Positions 48,657 to 57,862 of a stretch of DNA of 64,000 bases are shown in pieces. The translations under genes were made by a program, and so were the position numbers. Numbering within the stretch: position 1 is the first letter of the stretch; the number at the start of each line of letters is the position of its first letter. The notes beneath the pieces were generated by a model. It worked only from the letters and a program-made list of their open reading frames with translations. It searched no databases and was not told the DNA's origin. Origin of the DNA: Paragorgia papillata (lineage: Eukaryota; Cnidaria; Anthozoa; Scleralcyonacea; Coralliidae); NCBI GenBank assembly GCA_035771165.1, contig JAWNZC010000344.1:456501-520500 (forward strand), given 5' to 3'.

Positions 48657-48795
48657 GTAAGTTTGTGAATAGTTATAACGTTAATCGATTTGTTTAAGGC
48701 AAATTGTGTACATTTTATATACCGTTGGTATGGCCATTATGGGTGTGTTCATATATTTTATCTGAGTATTATATACATATTCTTTTCTTTGATAG
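48657..48795 (+). other. probable 5'-UTR intron of the polymerase gene
   Basis: Donor AAAAG/GTAAGT at 48657 and acceptor TTTCTTTGATAG at 48795, only two bases before the polymerase ATG at 48798. Splicing would remove upstream sequence between the TATA box and the start. Confidence 0.5.
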
Positions 48796-48797
48796 TA

Positions 48798-51700
48798 ATG
48801 GATGTTGTTGAGGTAACCAAAGGATGTACAACCGTCCAGGAAATTGAGGCGCTAGAGTGGCTATTTAATCTCGACGAACGGCAGAAGGAAGCGGCTTTCA
48901 ACCAACGAATTGTGATCTTATCAAAGGATATGGAGCGAGATTTGGAGGTTGAGAGACGCGGAATATATCCGGACATGTTCACTGGTTGGTCGACTGAAGA
49001 ACGCGCCTTGTTCAACGCCGATTGGAACGACGATTCCTTCATCGACGATCTACCATCAACTCCTGAAGCTATGCCCGAGTGGTTCAGCGCCGAATGGGAC
49101 GATGATTCTTTCCTCGATAACCTACCACCAACGCCTGAAGTAATGCCCGAGGCTACCCAGACCGGAGAAGGAAGCCGTAAGCGACCCGTACAAGATGACG
49201 ACGGAGCATCAACAAGTAAGAAAGCTAAAACTGTTCCGTTATTTACTGTTAAGTCTGTTAAGCAAGTGAAGGTGAAGAAGTTTAAGACCACGGGCCTTGA
49301 TTACAGAGTTCAATTCCATGATTTTCAAGTGCGGGGTTTACCTGATGTTCTAAGGCTTCTACATCAAGTATTCGATAGTTTGTTAGATCGTGTCACGGAC
49401 GGTGTTGCTATGCATGATCAAGTCCGATTCATCATGCATTCACCTCAACTTGAATATCCAATTTCATTACCGTTCATGCCTCGTGAAAGATTGACCGCCG
49501 AAAGAATTTTGGCCGAAGTCGAAAGAGTTATTCAGTCAAACGATACGTTTACCCTAGATGATTCGATTACTGTTAACATTATCCATGTTGAGATGCCCAA
49601 CGGAGGAACGGGGAAAAAGCGATATATCCCCAATTTAGAGAAATACCTAACTAACAAAAGAGCTATCGTCCGGATTCAAAACAAAGATGATCTTTGTCTT
49701 AGTCGAGCCATTGTGGTCGCAAAAGCCAAAATCGACAATGATGAGAGATATCCTTACATTAAGAATACCAACGCGGCGATACAAGCCAATCTTGCTCACG
49801 AACTACACGAGAAGGCCAACGTGCCGTTAGGTCAGTGCGGTCTCGAAGAAGTCAAGAAATTTCAAACCTATTTGACCGACTATGAAATTAACATTGTGTC
49901 CAAAGAACATTTGAATACCATAATTTATTCTGGTCCGGAAGCATCCAAACATATCTATCTCTACGCCCACGATAATCACTACGATGTGATCTCAAGCATG
50001 CCAGCATTTCTCGCTCGCAAGAAATACTGCCATGTATGTAAGAAAGGCTACGACAAAATCGAAGACCATCTCTGTGGCGATACCTGTAAACTGTGTTACA
50101 CACAAAACTGTCCGATCACAGGCTGGGTTCATTGCGAAGATTGTAACCGCTTTTTTAAAAGTCAAGATTGTTTTGATCGGCATAAAGCAAGCGAAGGCGG
50201 AAAGCGATCGATTTGTACATCCGTCGTGAAATGTAAACAATGCAATCATGTGGTGAAAAGAGCAAACGAACTAAATCATAACTGTGGGCTTGTTCGATGT
50301 ACAGTATGTCAGAAATACGTAGAGCCAGAGAACCATCAGTGTTACATTCAACCCGTAAAGCAAAGAAAAACCGATTCGGGAACTCAGTCTGATACAAATT
50401 TACTTGATGATGAGGCGGCCGTAGGCATAGAACAAGTTACTGAAAGCGACTACAACCAGTTATTATTCTTTGACTTTGAATGTACACAAGAAGGTGGCGA
50501 TCATATCCCAAATATTTGCGTTGTACACAATGAAAGCGGTCAAGAATGGGTGTTCCGCGGTCCGAACACACGCGATGAATTTTGCGAATGGCTTTTCCAG
50601 GAGCAACACGCCGGCAGTATAGTATTGGCTCATAATTTCCAAGGCTATGATGGTTATTTTATTCTACAATATCTACATAAGAATGGCCTGGTACCGGAAG
50701 TAATCATGCGTGGGGCGAAGCTTTTAACACTTAACGTGCCAGTGTTAAAGATTAAGTTTGTCGATTCGTTATGTTTTATTCCGATGAGACTTGCAAGTTT
50801 CCCAAAAACATTCGGCCTAGCTGAACTTGCCAAAGGTTATTTTCCACATCATTTTAACATCGAAGCCAACCAGAGTTACGTGGGCCCTATTCCCGCCGCA
50901 AAGTATTTTGATCCAGACGGAATGAGTCCTGATGACAGAAGCAAATTTTATGAATGGTATAACCCCTTGGAAGCTAGCGATTACGTTTTTGACTTTCAAG
51001 AAGAAATTTTAAAGTATTGCCGTTCGGACGTCGATATCCTCCGACGCTGTTGCCTTGAGTTCCGTGAACTATTTCGCTCGGTTACCGATATTGATCCGTT
51101 CGAGAAATGTTTGACGATCGCTTCAGCATGCAATTTGGTGTTCCGTAAGAACTTTCTACGTGAGAATACGATTGCCATTATCCCTCCGCATGGCTACAGA
51201 CCAGAAGACAAACAATCAGTAATTGCCTTCAAGTGGCTCGCATACACCGCACAGTCGAACAATATCTCCATCCGTCATGCACGTAATTTTGGCGAACAAC
51301 GCATAGGGAAATATCGAATCGATGGATATCATGCTGAGAGCAAAACGTGCTACGAACTGCATGGCTGTTTCTGGCACGGGTGCATTAGATGCTATTCCAG
51401 AGATACAATAAACCCTGTCAGCCAACAAACCATGCAGGATTTACACCAGCGCACCCTAGAGAAGACGCGCTACCTCCGAGCGCAAGGTTACAATGTCGTC
51501 GAGATGTGGGAGTGTGACTTGAGACGCCAAGTCGAAGCCGATCCTGAAATGAAAGCTTATTTCGATCGTTTCGAAATCGCAGAGCCTCTCGAACCGAGAC
51601 ATAGTCTGTACGGGGGGCGCACGAACGCGGCGAAATTATTTCATGAGTGCCGAGAAAACGAGAAGATACATTACGTTGATTTTACCAGTCTTTATCCGTG

Positions 51701-53005
51701 GACCAATAAGTATTGTACCTATCCCGTTGATCATCCTGAGATTATTACGGAGAACTTTGGAGACATTTCGCAGTACTTTGGTTTAGTGAAATGTACAGTC
51801 CTGCCTCCACGTCGTCTTCTACATCCGGTACTTCCGTATAGAGCCATGGTAAGCTCATGTTTTCGTTGTGGCGCACTTGTACCGATGATCTTCAACAAGC
51901 GCCATGCAATCACACCGACCAAGAACGCGCCTTTCAGGGTACCTGGGTAACCCTAGAAGTACAGAAAGCGTTAGAGAAGGGTTATCAATTATTAAACATT
52001 CACGAGGTGTGGCATTTTCCTCAAACCAGTAATGAACTTTTTACTGACTATATTGACACTTTTTTGAAGATTAAGCAGGAATCTAGTGGTTTTCCAGAGA
52101 GATGTGACACTGATGAGAAGAGACAGCAATACATTGATGAGTACTTCCAAAACGAGGGCATTCGTCTGGAGAGGAACAAGATTGAGAAGAACCCAGGTCT
52201 ACGAGCGTTATCGAAGCTGATGCTGAATTCGTTTTGGGGTGAGTATTTTTATATTAAAACTGCTGAAAAAACAAAATTATTTATATTCCGTATGTTTTTA
52301 TTAATTCTTGCAGGCAAGTTTGCCCAGAAGCCCAACATGACCAAAGTGAAGCTAGTTTCCAATCCGGAAGAATACTTTGACATGTTAACCTCTGATGAAA
52401 TTGAAGTTACCGATGCATCGTTCGTTAGCGACGACGTCGTGGAACTCCGCTACGAGAACAAGGAGAACTTCGTGGAGACCAACTCAAGAACTAACGTGGT
52501 GATTGCCGCCTTCACGACAGCTCACGCCCGCCTCAAGCTTTACAGTGTTTTGGAGGAGTTGGAAGAACGAGTGTTGTATTACGATACGGATTCTGTGATA
52601 TACACGAGCAAGCCAGGGCAATCGGACCCAGAGACAGGTGTTTACCTTGGAGAACTGACCGACGAACTTGATGGAGACTACATTACAACGTTTGTGTCTG
52701 GGGGACCAAAAAACTACGCGTACGAACTCAGTAGCGGGAAAACGTGTTGTAAAATAAGAGGCATTACTTTAAATTATAAAGCTTTAGAGAAATTGAATTT
52801 TAATGTTATGTGTGACATGGTATATCTTAATGCCATTAGTGATATAGTAGATCCAGTGAAAGTTTCCATAGATACTCCTTTTAAAATTACGAGAGATACG
52901 ACGACAAAGCAAGTGATTACTAAGCAACAAAGTAAAGACTATAGGGTAGTTTACAACAAACGCGTTATTGTAGATAGTTTTAATACAGTTCCTTACGGAT
53001 TTTGA
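48798..53005 (+). pseudogene. pPolB: protein-primed DNA polymerase B (one frameshift, one intron)
   Basis: Replicates the linear element genome using a protein primer. Start chosen at the ATG at 48798 after the splice acceptor. Order: acidic N-terminus with a duplicated WFSAEWDDDSFLDNLPPTPE-like unit, a basic stretch, a Cys/His-rich zinc region (about 50020-50340), then the 3'-5' exonuclease motifs FFDFEC, HNFQGYDGYFIL and YCRSDVDIL. Next is a VSR-like endonuclease insert (GKYRIDGYHAE, HGCFWHGCIRC) common in such polymerases. Polymerase motifs are A (VDFTSLYP), B (KLMLNSFWG, split by an intron) and C (YYDTDSVIY). The frame changes near 51846-51850, consistent with loss of one base; sequence before (to 51950 in the first frame) and after (to 53005) is polymerase-like. 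All catalytic motifs are present, so the lesion is recent or a sequencing error. Confidence 0.9.
52239..52313 (+). other. 75-bp spliceosomal intron in PolB motif B
   Basis: Donor GGG/GTGAGT and acceptor TTCTTGCAG/GC. Removing it joins NSFWG to KFAQKPN, the standard motif B. Because 75 is a multiple of three and holds no stop, the intron is open when read through and would otherwise look like coding sequence. Confidence 0.9.
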
Positions 53006-53107
53006 CTTTGTGTGTTTGTAAATAGTTTTGAAATTTTGTGTGTACTTGTAAATAGGAAAAATTACATCTTTTATTAACACTATCGTCTTGTTTTGAAGAA
53101 AAATGTT

Positions 53108-53190
53108 TGCCAAGAGTGGGATTCGAACCCACGCGTGCAAATGCACATTGGATCTTGAATCCAACGCCTTAACCACTCGGCCATCCAGGC
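53108..53190 (-). tRNA. tRNA-Leu (CAA)
   Basis: 83-nt minus-strand gene with A box TGGCCGAGTGG, anticodon loop TTCAAGA (anticodon CAA, reads TTG), long variable arm TGTGCATTTGCAC, B box GGTTCGAATCC and discriminator A, with no encoded CCA. A run of five T follows its 3' end (Pol III terminator). Acceptor pairing has one mismatch at position 4. No intron. It lies between PolB and the zinc-finger gene of the Polinton. Confidence 0.95.
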
Positions 53191-53235
53191 ATTCGCATAT
53201 TTTATAGTCATATTTGAAGCTAAATAGAAAATGTT

Positions 53236-53318
53236 TGCCAAGAGTGGGATTCGAACCCACGCGTGCAATTGCACATTGGATCTTAAGTCCAACGCCTTAA
53301 CCACTCGGCCATCTGGGC
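53236..53318 (-). tRNA. tRNA-Leu (TAA)
   Basis: 83-nt tandem partner of the tRNA at 53108, differing at about five positions including the anticodon (loop CTTAAGA, anticodon TAA, reads TTA). It has the same A and B boxes and variable-arm hairpin, and a TTTT terminator. The shared 3' flank AAACATTTT indicates local duplication followed by a change of the first anticodon base. Confidence 0.95.
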
Positions 53319-53412
53319 ATTTATTGGATTATAATATAATTAATTGATAGACGAATGTGCATGGGGGGATAGGAAACCTACTCAAGTGATAGGAGCACCG
53401 GGGTGGGGTCGA

Positions 53413-53515
53413 TAGGGACACAGGGACATATATTAGTCCCCCAGGGACACATTTGCAAAGTGAATAGTAATTATAGGGACACCGGGACCCATATTAGTCC
53501 CCCCGGGACACATTT
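53413..53515. repeat. two 42-bp direct repeats with hairpins
   Basis: TAGGGACACAGGGACATATA... (53413-53454) and a close copy at 53474-53515, each able to form a GGGAC/GTCCC stem around ATATTA. They fill the gap between the tRNA pair and the zinc-finger gene and may be regulatory or replication-related. Confidence 0.8.
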
Positions 53516-53552
53516 AAAACAATACAATTTCTGAAAATGTTCAGTTAGAGCT

Positions 53553-53771
53553 ATGCCTCGAAAGCGTAAGGATTGTCCGATTTGCGGAAAGAAAAGCTTG
53601 CTCAAATTATCAAATCATTTGGCTGCCACGCACCACCTGTCCTCAGAAGATAGACAATCACATCTCATTCGTGCTAAAGTTACTCCTTTAGACTTAGAAA
53701 CTATTTTGAATGAATTACACAGACTTATTCGAAATACTAAAGTTACGAAGCAGCCAAAATGGTATAAATAA
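53553..53771 (+). CDS. small C2H2 zinc-finger protein
   Basis: 72 residues from the ATG at 53553. An N-terminal CPICGKKSLLKLSNHLAATHH forms one C-x2-C...H-x4-H finger after a basic MPRKRKD. The rest is helical and basic. It sits directly upstream of the packaging ATPase, and its stop codon lies inside the TATA box of that gene. Likely a DNA- or RNA-binding regulator or virion component; no specific function is known to me. Confidence 0.8.
   Translation: MPRKRKDCPICGKKSLLKLSNHLAATHHLSSEDRQSHLIRAKVTPLDLETILNELHRLIRNTKVTKQPKWYK
53763..53770 (+). promoter_or_regulatory. TATA box for the ATPase gene, overlapping a stop codon
   Basis: TATAAATA; the TAA stop of the zinc-finger ORF is 53769-53771. 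It is about 41 bases upstream of the ATPase ATG, predicting a leader of roughly ten bases. Confidence 0.7.
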
Positions 53772-53803
53772 GATTTCACAAGATCGGTCTGTTCAGTTCA
53801 ACT

Positions 53804-54442
53804 ATGTACTCCATACAGTTAACACATCCTTTTGGGCTCTTGGTCTCTGGAGGTACTAAGACAGGCAAGACAACGTTTGTGAAACAAATGTTAGCCAATG
53901 CCCAAATCATGACCGATCCACCCCCAGAAAATATCGTGTATTTCTACTCGGAATATCAAGATACGTTCGGCGAAATAGAAACCTTAATTCCAGGAATTCA
54001 GTTTGTCCAAGGTTTACCCGAATCGATGTTGGATAGCATTAACCCCAAAACAAGAAATTTGTACATCATTGATGACATGATGGGTGAAAAAGATAGTATT
54101 ATCGCGAAATTATTTACGAAAAAATCGCACCATGGGAATCTAAGTGTAATTTATATCGTGCAAAATTTGTTTCATCAAAGCAAAGATCACCAAACCATCT
54201 CTCTAAACGCTAGTTATCTCGTTCTAACCAAAAACGTTCGCGATGCCAGTCAAATTATTCATCTGGCCAAACAATTGTATCCTAGCAACACAAAATTTTT
54301 CCAGCAAGGCTACCAGATGGCAACCAAAGAGCCGTATTCCTACCTATTTGTCGATCTCACACCAACATGTCCCGACGAAATCCGAGTAAGATCCGGTATC
54401 TTTCCGACGGACATCCACTACGTGTACCAGCCCAGAGTATAA
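53804..54442 (+). CDS. FtsK/HerA-type DNA packaging ATPase
   Basis: 212 residues. Walker A GGTKTGKTTF (about residues 15-24), Walker B LYIIDDMM (about 86-93), then the helix and glutamine-containing stretch IYIVQNLF. Compact A32-like packaging ATPases of Polintons, adintoviruses and larger nucleocytoplasmic DNA viruses have this size and order. It would pump the element genome into capsids. Intact. It lies between the zinc-finger gene and the 110-residue protein; its TAA stop is part of the next gene's TATA box. Confidence 0.93.
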   Translation: MYSIQLTHPFGLLVSGGTKTGKTTFVKQMLANAQIMTDPPPENIVYFYSEYQDTFGEIETLIPGIQFVQGLPESMLDSINPKTRNLYIIDDMMGEKDSIIAKLFTKKSHHGNLSVIYIVQNLFHQSKDHQTISLNASYLVLTKNVRDASQIIHLAKQLYPSNTKFFQQGYQMATKEPYSYLFVDLTPTCPDEIRVRSGIFPTDIHYVYQPRV

Positions 54443-54446
54443 AAGG
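54438..54446 (+). promoter_or_regulatory. TATA box for the 110-residue gene, overlapping a stop codon
   Basis: TATAAAAGG, a near-consensus TATA box. The ATPase stop TAA is 54440-54442. The next ATG (54478) is 40 bases downstream, the same spacing as at the ATPase gene. Confidence 0.75.
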
Positions 54447-54477
54447 GGCTGTTTAGTGACAATGCGATCATTTGACC

Positions 54478-54807
54478 ATGTCTGCTTGTATAAGAAAGAA
54501 CTGCGACGTTTTAAAAGTACTTGCAAAGTGTAAACCAGAACTACGAAACGCAATTATAAAAGCAGCCGACGACGATTTAATAGAAGCCATTAGGCAGTGT
54601 CTTTTGAACGTGTGGTGTGAAACAATTAAGATTACTCCGAAGACAGCAAGGAAACTAGTCCCTTATAACGACCATATCAAGTTTGTTGCTGATAAACGTA
54701 ATCCAGTAACAAAAAGAAAGAAAGTTATTCTACAAGAAGGTGAAGGTTTTCTACCGTTTCTCTTAGCTCCTGTACTTGAACAACTGGCAAGTTTTTTAAC
54801 CAAATAA
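54478..54807 (+). CDS. small Polinton-conserved protein with hydrophobic glycine-containing C-terminus
   Basis: About 109 residues from the ATG at 54478 (an in-frame non-preferred start lies six bases upstream). The N-terminal half is helical (LKVLAKCKPELRNAIIKAAD), then basic (DKRNPVTKRKK), then a hydrophobic end (EGFLPFLLAPVLEQLASFL). Short proteins with this ADxxLIxAIxxC...LADK...KK...GxGFL plan recur in animal Polintons. The C-terminus could be membrane-active, as in adenovirus pVI-type proteins, but that is inference. Its TAA overlaps the next ATG (TAATG). Confidence 0.8.
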   Translation: MSACIRKNCDVLKVLAKCKPELRNAIIKAADDDLIEAIRQCLLNVWCETIKITPKTARKLVPYNDHIKFVADKRNPVTKRKKVILQEGEGFLPFLLAPVLEQLASFLTK

Positions 54808-55510
54808 TGGAACACGTCAGGAGATTGGTGCTAGTTCCAGAACATATGACAGATCGAAAGAAACCCTTGGTCACTCCTTTAACAGCGCAGGTGAATGAAC
54901 TAGATTCAGAAATGCAAAATCTTCTTAAGACGAGAAAGTGAAAATGTACGATCAGTCGCTGCAACGTTATCTGGGTTATTACGATAAACGAATGAGTAGA
55001 CCCGTACGTGTAAGCGTCATACCACCACCCGCAGCTGAAGAACCAGCGAATACAGAAGAGACTGTTGAAACAGAACCCTCCGAGTTACCTGGAGAGATAG
55101 AAACTGATATTTTAGAAAGTGTACCTGTAACAATGAAATCAAGAGCTCGACAGTTGGTTAAGAAACTTAAAGCAAATAAAGACCTCATAGGATGGACTGA
55201 CCATGGACAGATGGTGTTTAAAGGACGACCTATTCCAGGTACAAATGTTATCGACTTGGTCAACGATTCTCTACGTCAACGAAAAAATTTCAACCCTGCT
55301 GGATGGCAGCTTTTCGCAAAAGCATTAGGAAACATGAATGTTCCCGAAGGCATTATCAGAAATGAAAATCGTTTGAGTATGTTAAGAGAATATAAGACTA
55401 AAGATATTTCAGACACCCCCCTGACGTCACCGGTAGCCCCAGCAACATCGAAAAGAACAAAACAGAAACGAAGAGACAAAAACGTACATCCATATAAATG
55501 GGTTAAATAA
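54807..55510 (+). pseudogene. Polinton conserved protein, two-part ORF split by a frameshift
   Basis: An ATG at 54807 overlaps the previous stop and opens 44 codons (MEHVRRLVLVPEHMTDRKK ... NELDSEMQNLL) that end at 54941. A second frame continues at once (KMYDQSLQRYLGYYDKRM) to 55510. Together they form one family member in which the LVLVPE start is followed by a helical LD-EM linker and a YDQ-LQRYL segment; a few bases that keep the frame are missing between them near 54930-54945. The C-terminal part includes an acidic Pro/Glu-rich linker, a domain with GWTDHGQMVFKGRPIPGTN and a very basic tail (SKRTKQKRRDKNVHPYKWVK). Role unknown; probably virion or nucleic-acid binding. The second ORF alone begins at ATG 54944. 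Confidence 0.75.
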
Positions 55511-55539
55511 ATTTATTCCTTGTAAAGCTTTGATATTAC

Positions 55540-55545
55540 AATAAA
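55540..55545 (+). terminator. AATAAA polyadenylation signal
   Basis: CAATAAAG about 30 bases after the stop at 55510, at the convergence of plus- and minus-strand blocks. An earlier AATAAA overlaps the stop codon itself (TTAAATAAATTT). Confidence 0.65.
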
Positions 55546-55615
55546 GAATTGTTTACAACATTATTTGTCTTGTATTTATATTACACACTATAATATTTAT
55601 GCATAAAGTCCCGAA

Positions 55616-56041
55616 CTAACATGTCATTCCATTCTTTATTATCAGTAAACATGCCAACAACTGTTGACATGGTATATTTCTACATCTATGTAAAGCATAA
55701 AATAAACAATATTGTCCACACACGCGAGACCCTAATGACTGTAACGTCTGTACATTCCAAGTAAAACTGCTAGTATGATCTAGTAAAAACGTTTCAAAGG
55801 TTTTGGTATAAAAGCTCGGTCCTTGTCCGTACGAGTCCATGAACTCCCCTTGTCCAACTGAGGTGAGATAAATTGCTACCCAATGCGTACCAGGCCCCAT
55901 ACTAGGATCCACATTCAGAATAAAACCTGTAGGTCTTTTCAGTATCTGACTTGGTAGACGATCCGATGGTAACACGTCTTCAAATACGGTCTTGGTAAAT
56001 GGATCACTTTTCAGGACGTTCAGTATTTGTAGAGTGTTCAT
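55616..56041 (-). CDS. adenain-type cysteine protease
   Basis: 141 residues from the ATG at 56041. Motifs are the catalytic His in GTHWVAIYL, an acidic residue in FMDSYGQGP and the catalytic Cys in CGQYCLFYAL, in the order expected for adenovirus-type (C5) maturation proteases. It would cleave capsid precursors during assembly. It starts one base after the capsid stop codon (TAAGATG), so the two are tightly coupled. Shorter than adenovirus protease (about 200) but typical for Polintons. Intact. Confidence 0.92.
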   Translation of the reverse strand: MNTLQILNVLKSDPFTKTVFEDVLPSDRLPSQILKRPTGFILNVDPSMGPGTHWVAIYLTSVGQGEFMDSYGQGPSFYTKTFETFLLDHTSSFTWNVQTLQSLGSRVCGQYCLFYALHRCRNIPCQQLLACLLIIKNGMTC

Positions 56042-56042
56042 C

Positions 56043-57389
56043 TTAACTGCTAAAGTCACATAGAACGTTGCGGTTGGCGTCAATTTCGATAAGACTTTGA
56101 AATTCTCCAAGCACTACGATATTTATAGCTGTTGTCAGAGCCGTTCCAAATTGACATTCTATCGATACGTTTCCATTTTTAATCGGTTGAATATGATCGC
56201 TCAGACACAGATCAGCTGTCAGATCAAACACGAATAGAGTGTACCCATTGGCATACTCGTCTCGTGTAATACCATTGCCATCATTTTGAAATAACTTGTT
56301 AGTACCAGCATACAAGGTTTGGAACGCAGACACGTAGTTACTTCCTCTCGCAGCAGCAAATTTCAGTTGTAGGGGTTTTCCAGGCAAATGCTCCCCATTT
56401 ACCGTTAGACCAAGAGAAGTGATGTGATAGTTTTTGAAATTGAAAGGATTTTTGGTATAGGTACCATTATAAGCATCTGCATCGACCATTCCAATGACCA
56501 CTCGATCAGGTATAGGGCCTTGAAATATATTTGGTTGATTGCCTGACATATTTCCTCTCGGTACAGAAACGACTTTACAACTGACACGATTGATAGGGTA
56601 CTTGGCCGTGACACGCTGAAGGGCATGGGCATGAGCCATCATAACGGTAGAAGAGACGTTGACACGTCGAACGCGAAATACACATTCTTCCAAAACCACT
56701 TTAAAGTCAGGATGATCTGCTGACGACACTAGGGAAAATGGGTTTCTCGAACGCACTAGCTTGAGCTTGATTGGTACAGCACCAAGGATATAACGGGCTT
56801 GTGCAAACAGGTCGGAACGGATTCTGCCTTCCATAGCCACAGACTTACTTTGACTTGCATGAACATACCGCAGTTTCAAACCCTTGTTTGCATCGGCATC
56901 TACTGCCACGGGGTTCACAACGTCCATTCGACCAGCTTGATCTTTATAGAACAGCGCTGAGGTCAAATGAGATGATTTTGCGTCTTTGCTAAAGTTCAGT
57001 ACAGTCTCCATATATGATCGGTAGGGATAAGCAGTGCTCGACGGTGTGACAAGTTTGTTGTTTAGGTAAACTTCTACTTGAGAAAATAAAGCATGCATCC
57101 ATAGATTTACAGGTCCGACTTGAACATTTTCATCGAGATTAGATCCGTCGTTGTTGGTTATTTTTGCTTTCACGTGTAGGTAACTGTTTGCTAAATCGGT
57201 ATACACATCAGAATTTGCAGCACACAGAAACTCTATGGTGTCTGAAGCTCCAATACTCGACACTGGATCTATATCTTCCCAAAATCCTTTATTCATTTCC
57301 ACTTGTGTAGCAGGCATTACAAATAAATCTAATTCTGATTTTGCACACTCACACGAATCTTTATGTAGGACACTAAAAGCTTGACTCAT
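56043..57389 (-). CDS. major capsid protein, double jelly-roll
   Basis: 448 residues from the ATG at 57389. The N-terminus has a Cys-rich segment followed by SELDLFVMPATQ, then GASDTIEFLCAANSDVYTDL and NLWMHALFSQVEVYLNNKLV, hallmarks of Polinton hexon-like capsid proteins. Mid regions with YRSYMETVLNF and RIRSDLFAQARYILG and the late YTLFVFDLTADLC are also family-typical. Length is normal for the family. It would form the hexon-like trimers of an icosahedral shell. Its ATG overlaps the stop of the upstream gene (ATGA) and its stop nearly abuts the protease start. Intact. Confidence 0.95.
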   Translation of the reverse strand: MSQAFSVLHKDSCECAKSELDLFVMPATQVEMNKGFWEDIDPVSSIGASDTIEFLCAANSDVYTDLANSYLHVKAKITNNDGSNLDENVQVGPVNLWMHALFSQVEVYLNNKLVTPSSTAYPYRSYMETVLNFSKDAKSSHLTSALFYKDQAGRMDVVNPVAVDADANKGLKLRYVHASQSKSVAMEGRIRSDLFAQARYILGAVPIKLKLVRSRNPFSLVSSADHPDFKVVLEECVFRVRRVNVSSTVMMAHAHALQRVTAKYPINRVSCKVVSVPRGNMSGNQPNIFQGPIPDRVVIGMVDADAYNGTYTKNPFNFKNYHITSLGLTVNGEHLPGKPLQLKFAAARGSNYVSAFQTLYAGTNKLFQNDGNGITRDEYANGYTLFVFDLTADLCLSDHIQPIKNGNVSIECQFGTALTTAINIVVLGEFQSLIEIDANRNVLCDFSS

Positions 57390-57859
57390 GATTTATATTT
57401 TATAAACGGTCCAATCTTTGCTTCCGTAGGCTCAGATGTTTTCTTCTTCACAGTTTGCGAACGACTGACGGTTTTACGTCTTGTGTTGGTTTTTATAGGA
57501 GAATTCACCCGTTTGCGTTTACGACCGGCTCCTGATTGGTTCGTAATCCGACGGACCCCTTTTTGAGCAAGATCTTTCACGGCTTCAGAACCACGCCCTT
57601 TGATCGCTTGCTTTACATTCTTCCCTGTCAGAACATCTTGACCAACGTCTTTTACAGCTTGCAGAGCTCTTCTTCCAATAGCTTGAGCTCCTCGTTTCAC
57701 CAGAGGTATTGCAAAGCGTGCAATACTTTTAAAAAAACTTCCAATGCCGTAACCTTTCTGAATACGTGCACCTCGGAAACCAGGTAGACTTCCACCTTGT
57801 TGTCTTCTTAAATAATGCTGTTGAAATTGCTTTACGTCTGGAATAATTGTATGTCTCAT
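57386..57859 (-). CDS. basic glycine-rich minor virion protein (pVI/pX-like)
   Basis: 157 residues. It starts a few bases after the penton stop. The N-terminal part carries GGSLPGFRGARIQKGYGIGS, then an amphipathic helix (FFKSIARFAIPLVKRG) and an alanine-rich stretch, and the C-terminus is strongly basic (GAGRKRKRVNSP). Position between penton and capsid, the GS-rich segment and the amphipathic helix match the Polinton and adintovirus minor virion protein compared with adenovirus pVI. It could bind DNA and disrupt membranes at entry; the latter is inference. Its TGA overlaps the capsid ATG. Intact. Confidence 0.85.
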   Translation of the reverse strand: MRHTIIPDVKQFQQHYLRRQQGGSLPGFRGARIQKGYGIGSFFKSIARFAIPLVKRGAQAIGRRALQAVKDVGQDVLTGKNVKQAIKGRGSEAVKDLAQKGVRRITNQSGAGRKRKRVNSPIKTNTRRKTVSRSQTVKKKTSEPTEAKIGPFIKYKS

Positions 57860-57862
57860 TTT

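Noticed and set aside
48690..48797. N-terminal extension of the polymerase
   Set aside because: No ATG in the extension; the stretch lies in a probable intron and the ATG at 48798 follows a splice acceptor.
49888..51922. Minus-strand ORFs within the polymerase gene
   Set aside because: Shadows of a long coding region with all catalytic motifs on the other strand.
52784..53304. Minus-strand ORFs downstream of the polymerase
   Set aside because: They read through the two tRNA genes and the antisense of polymerase coding sequence.
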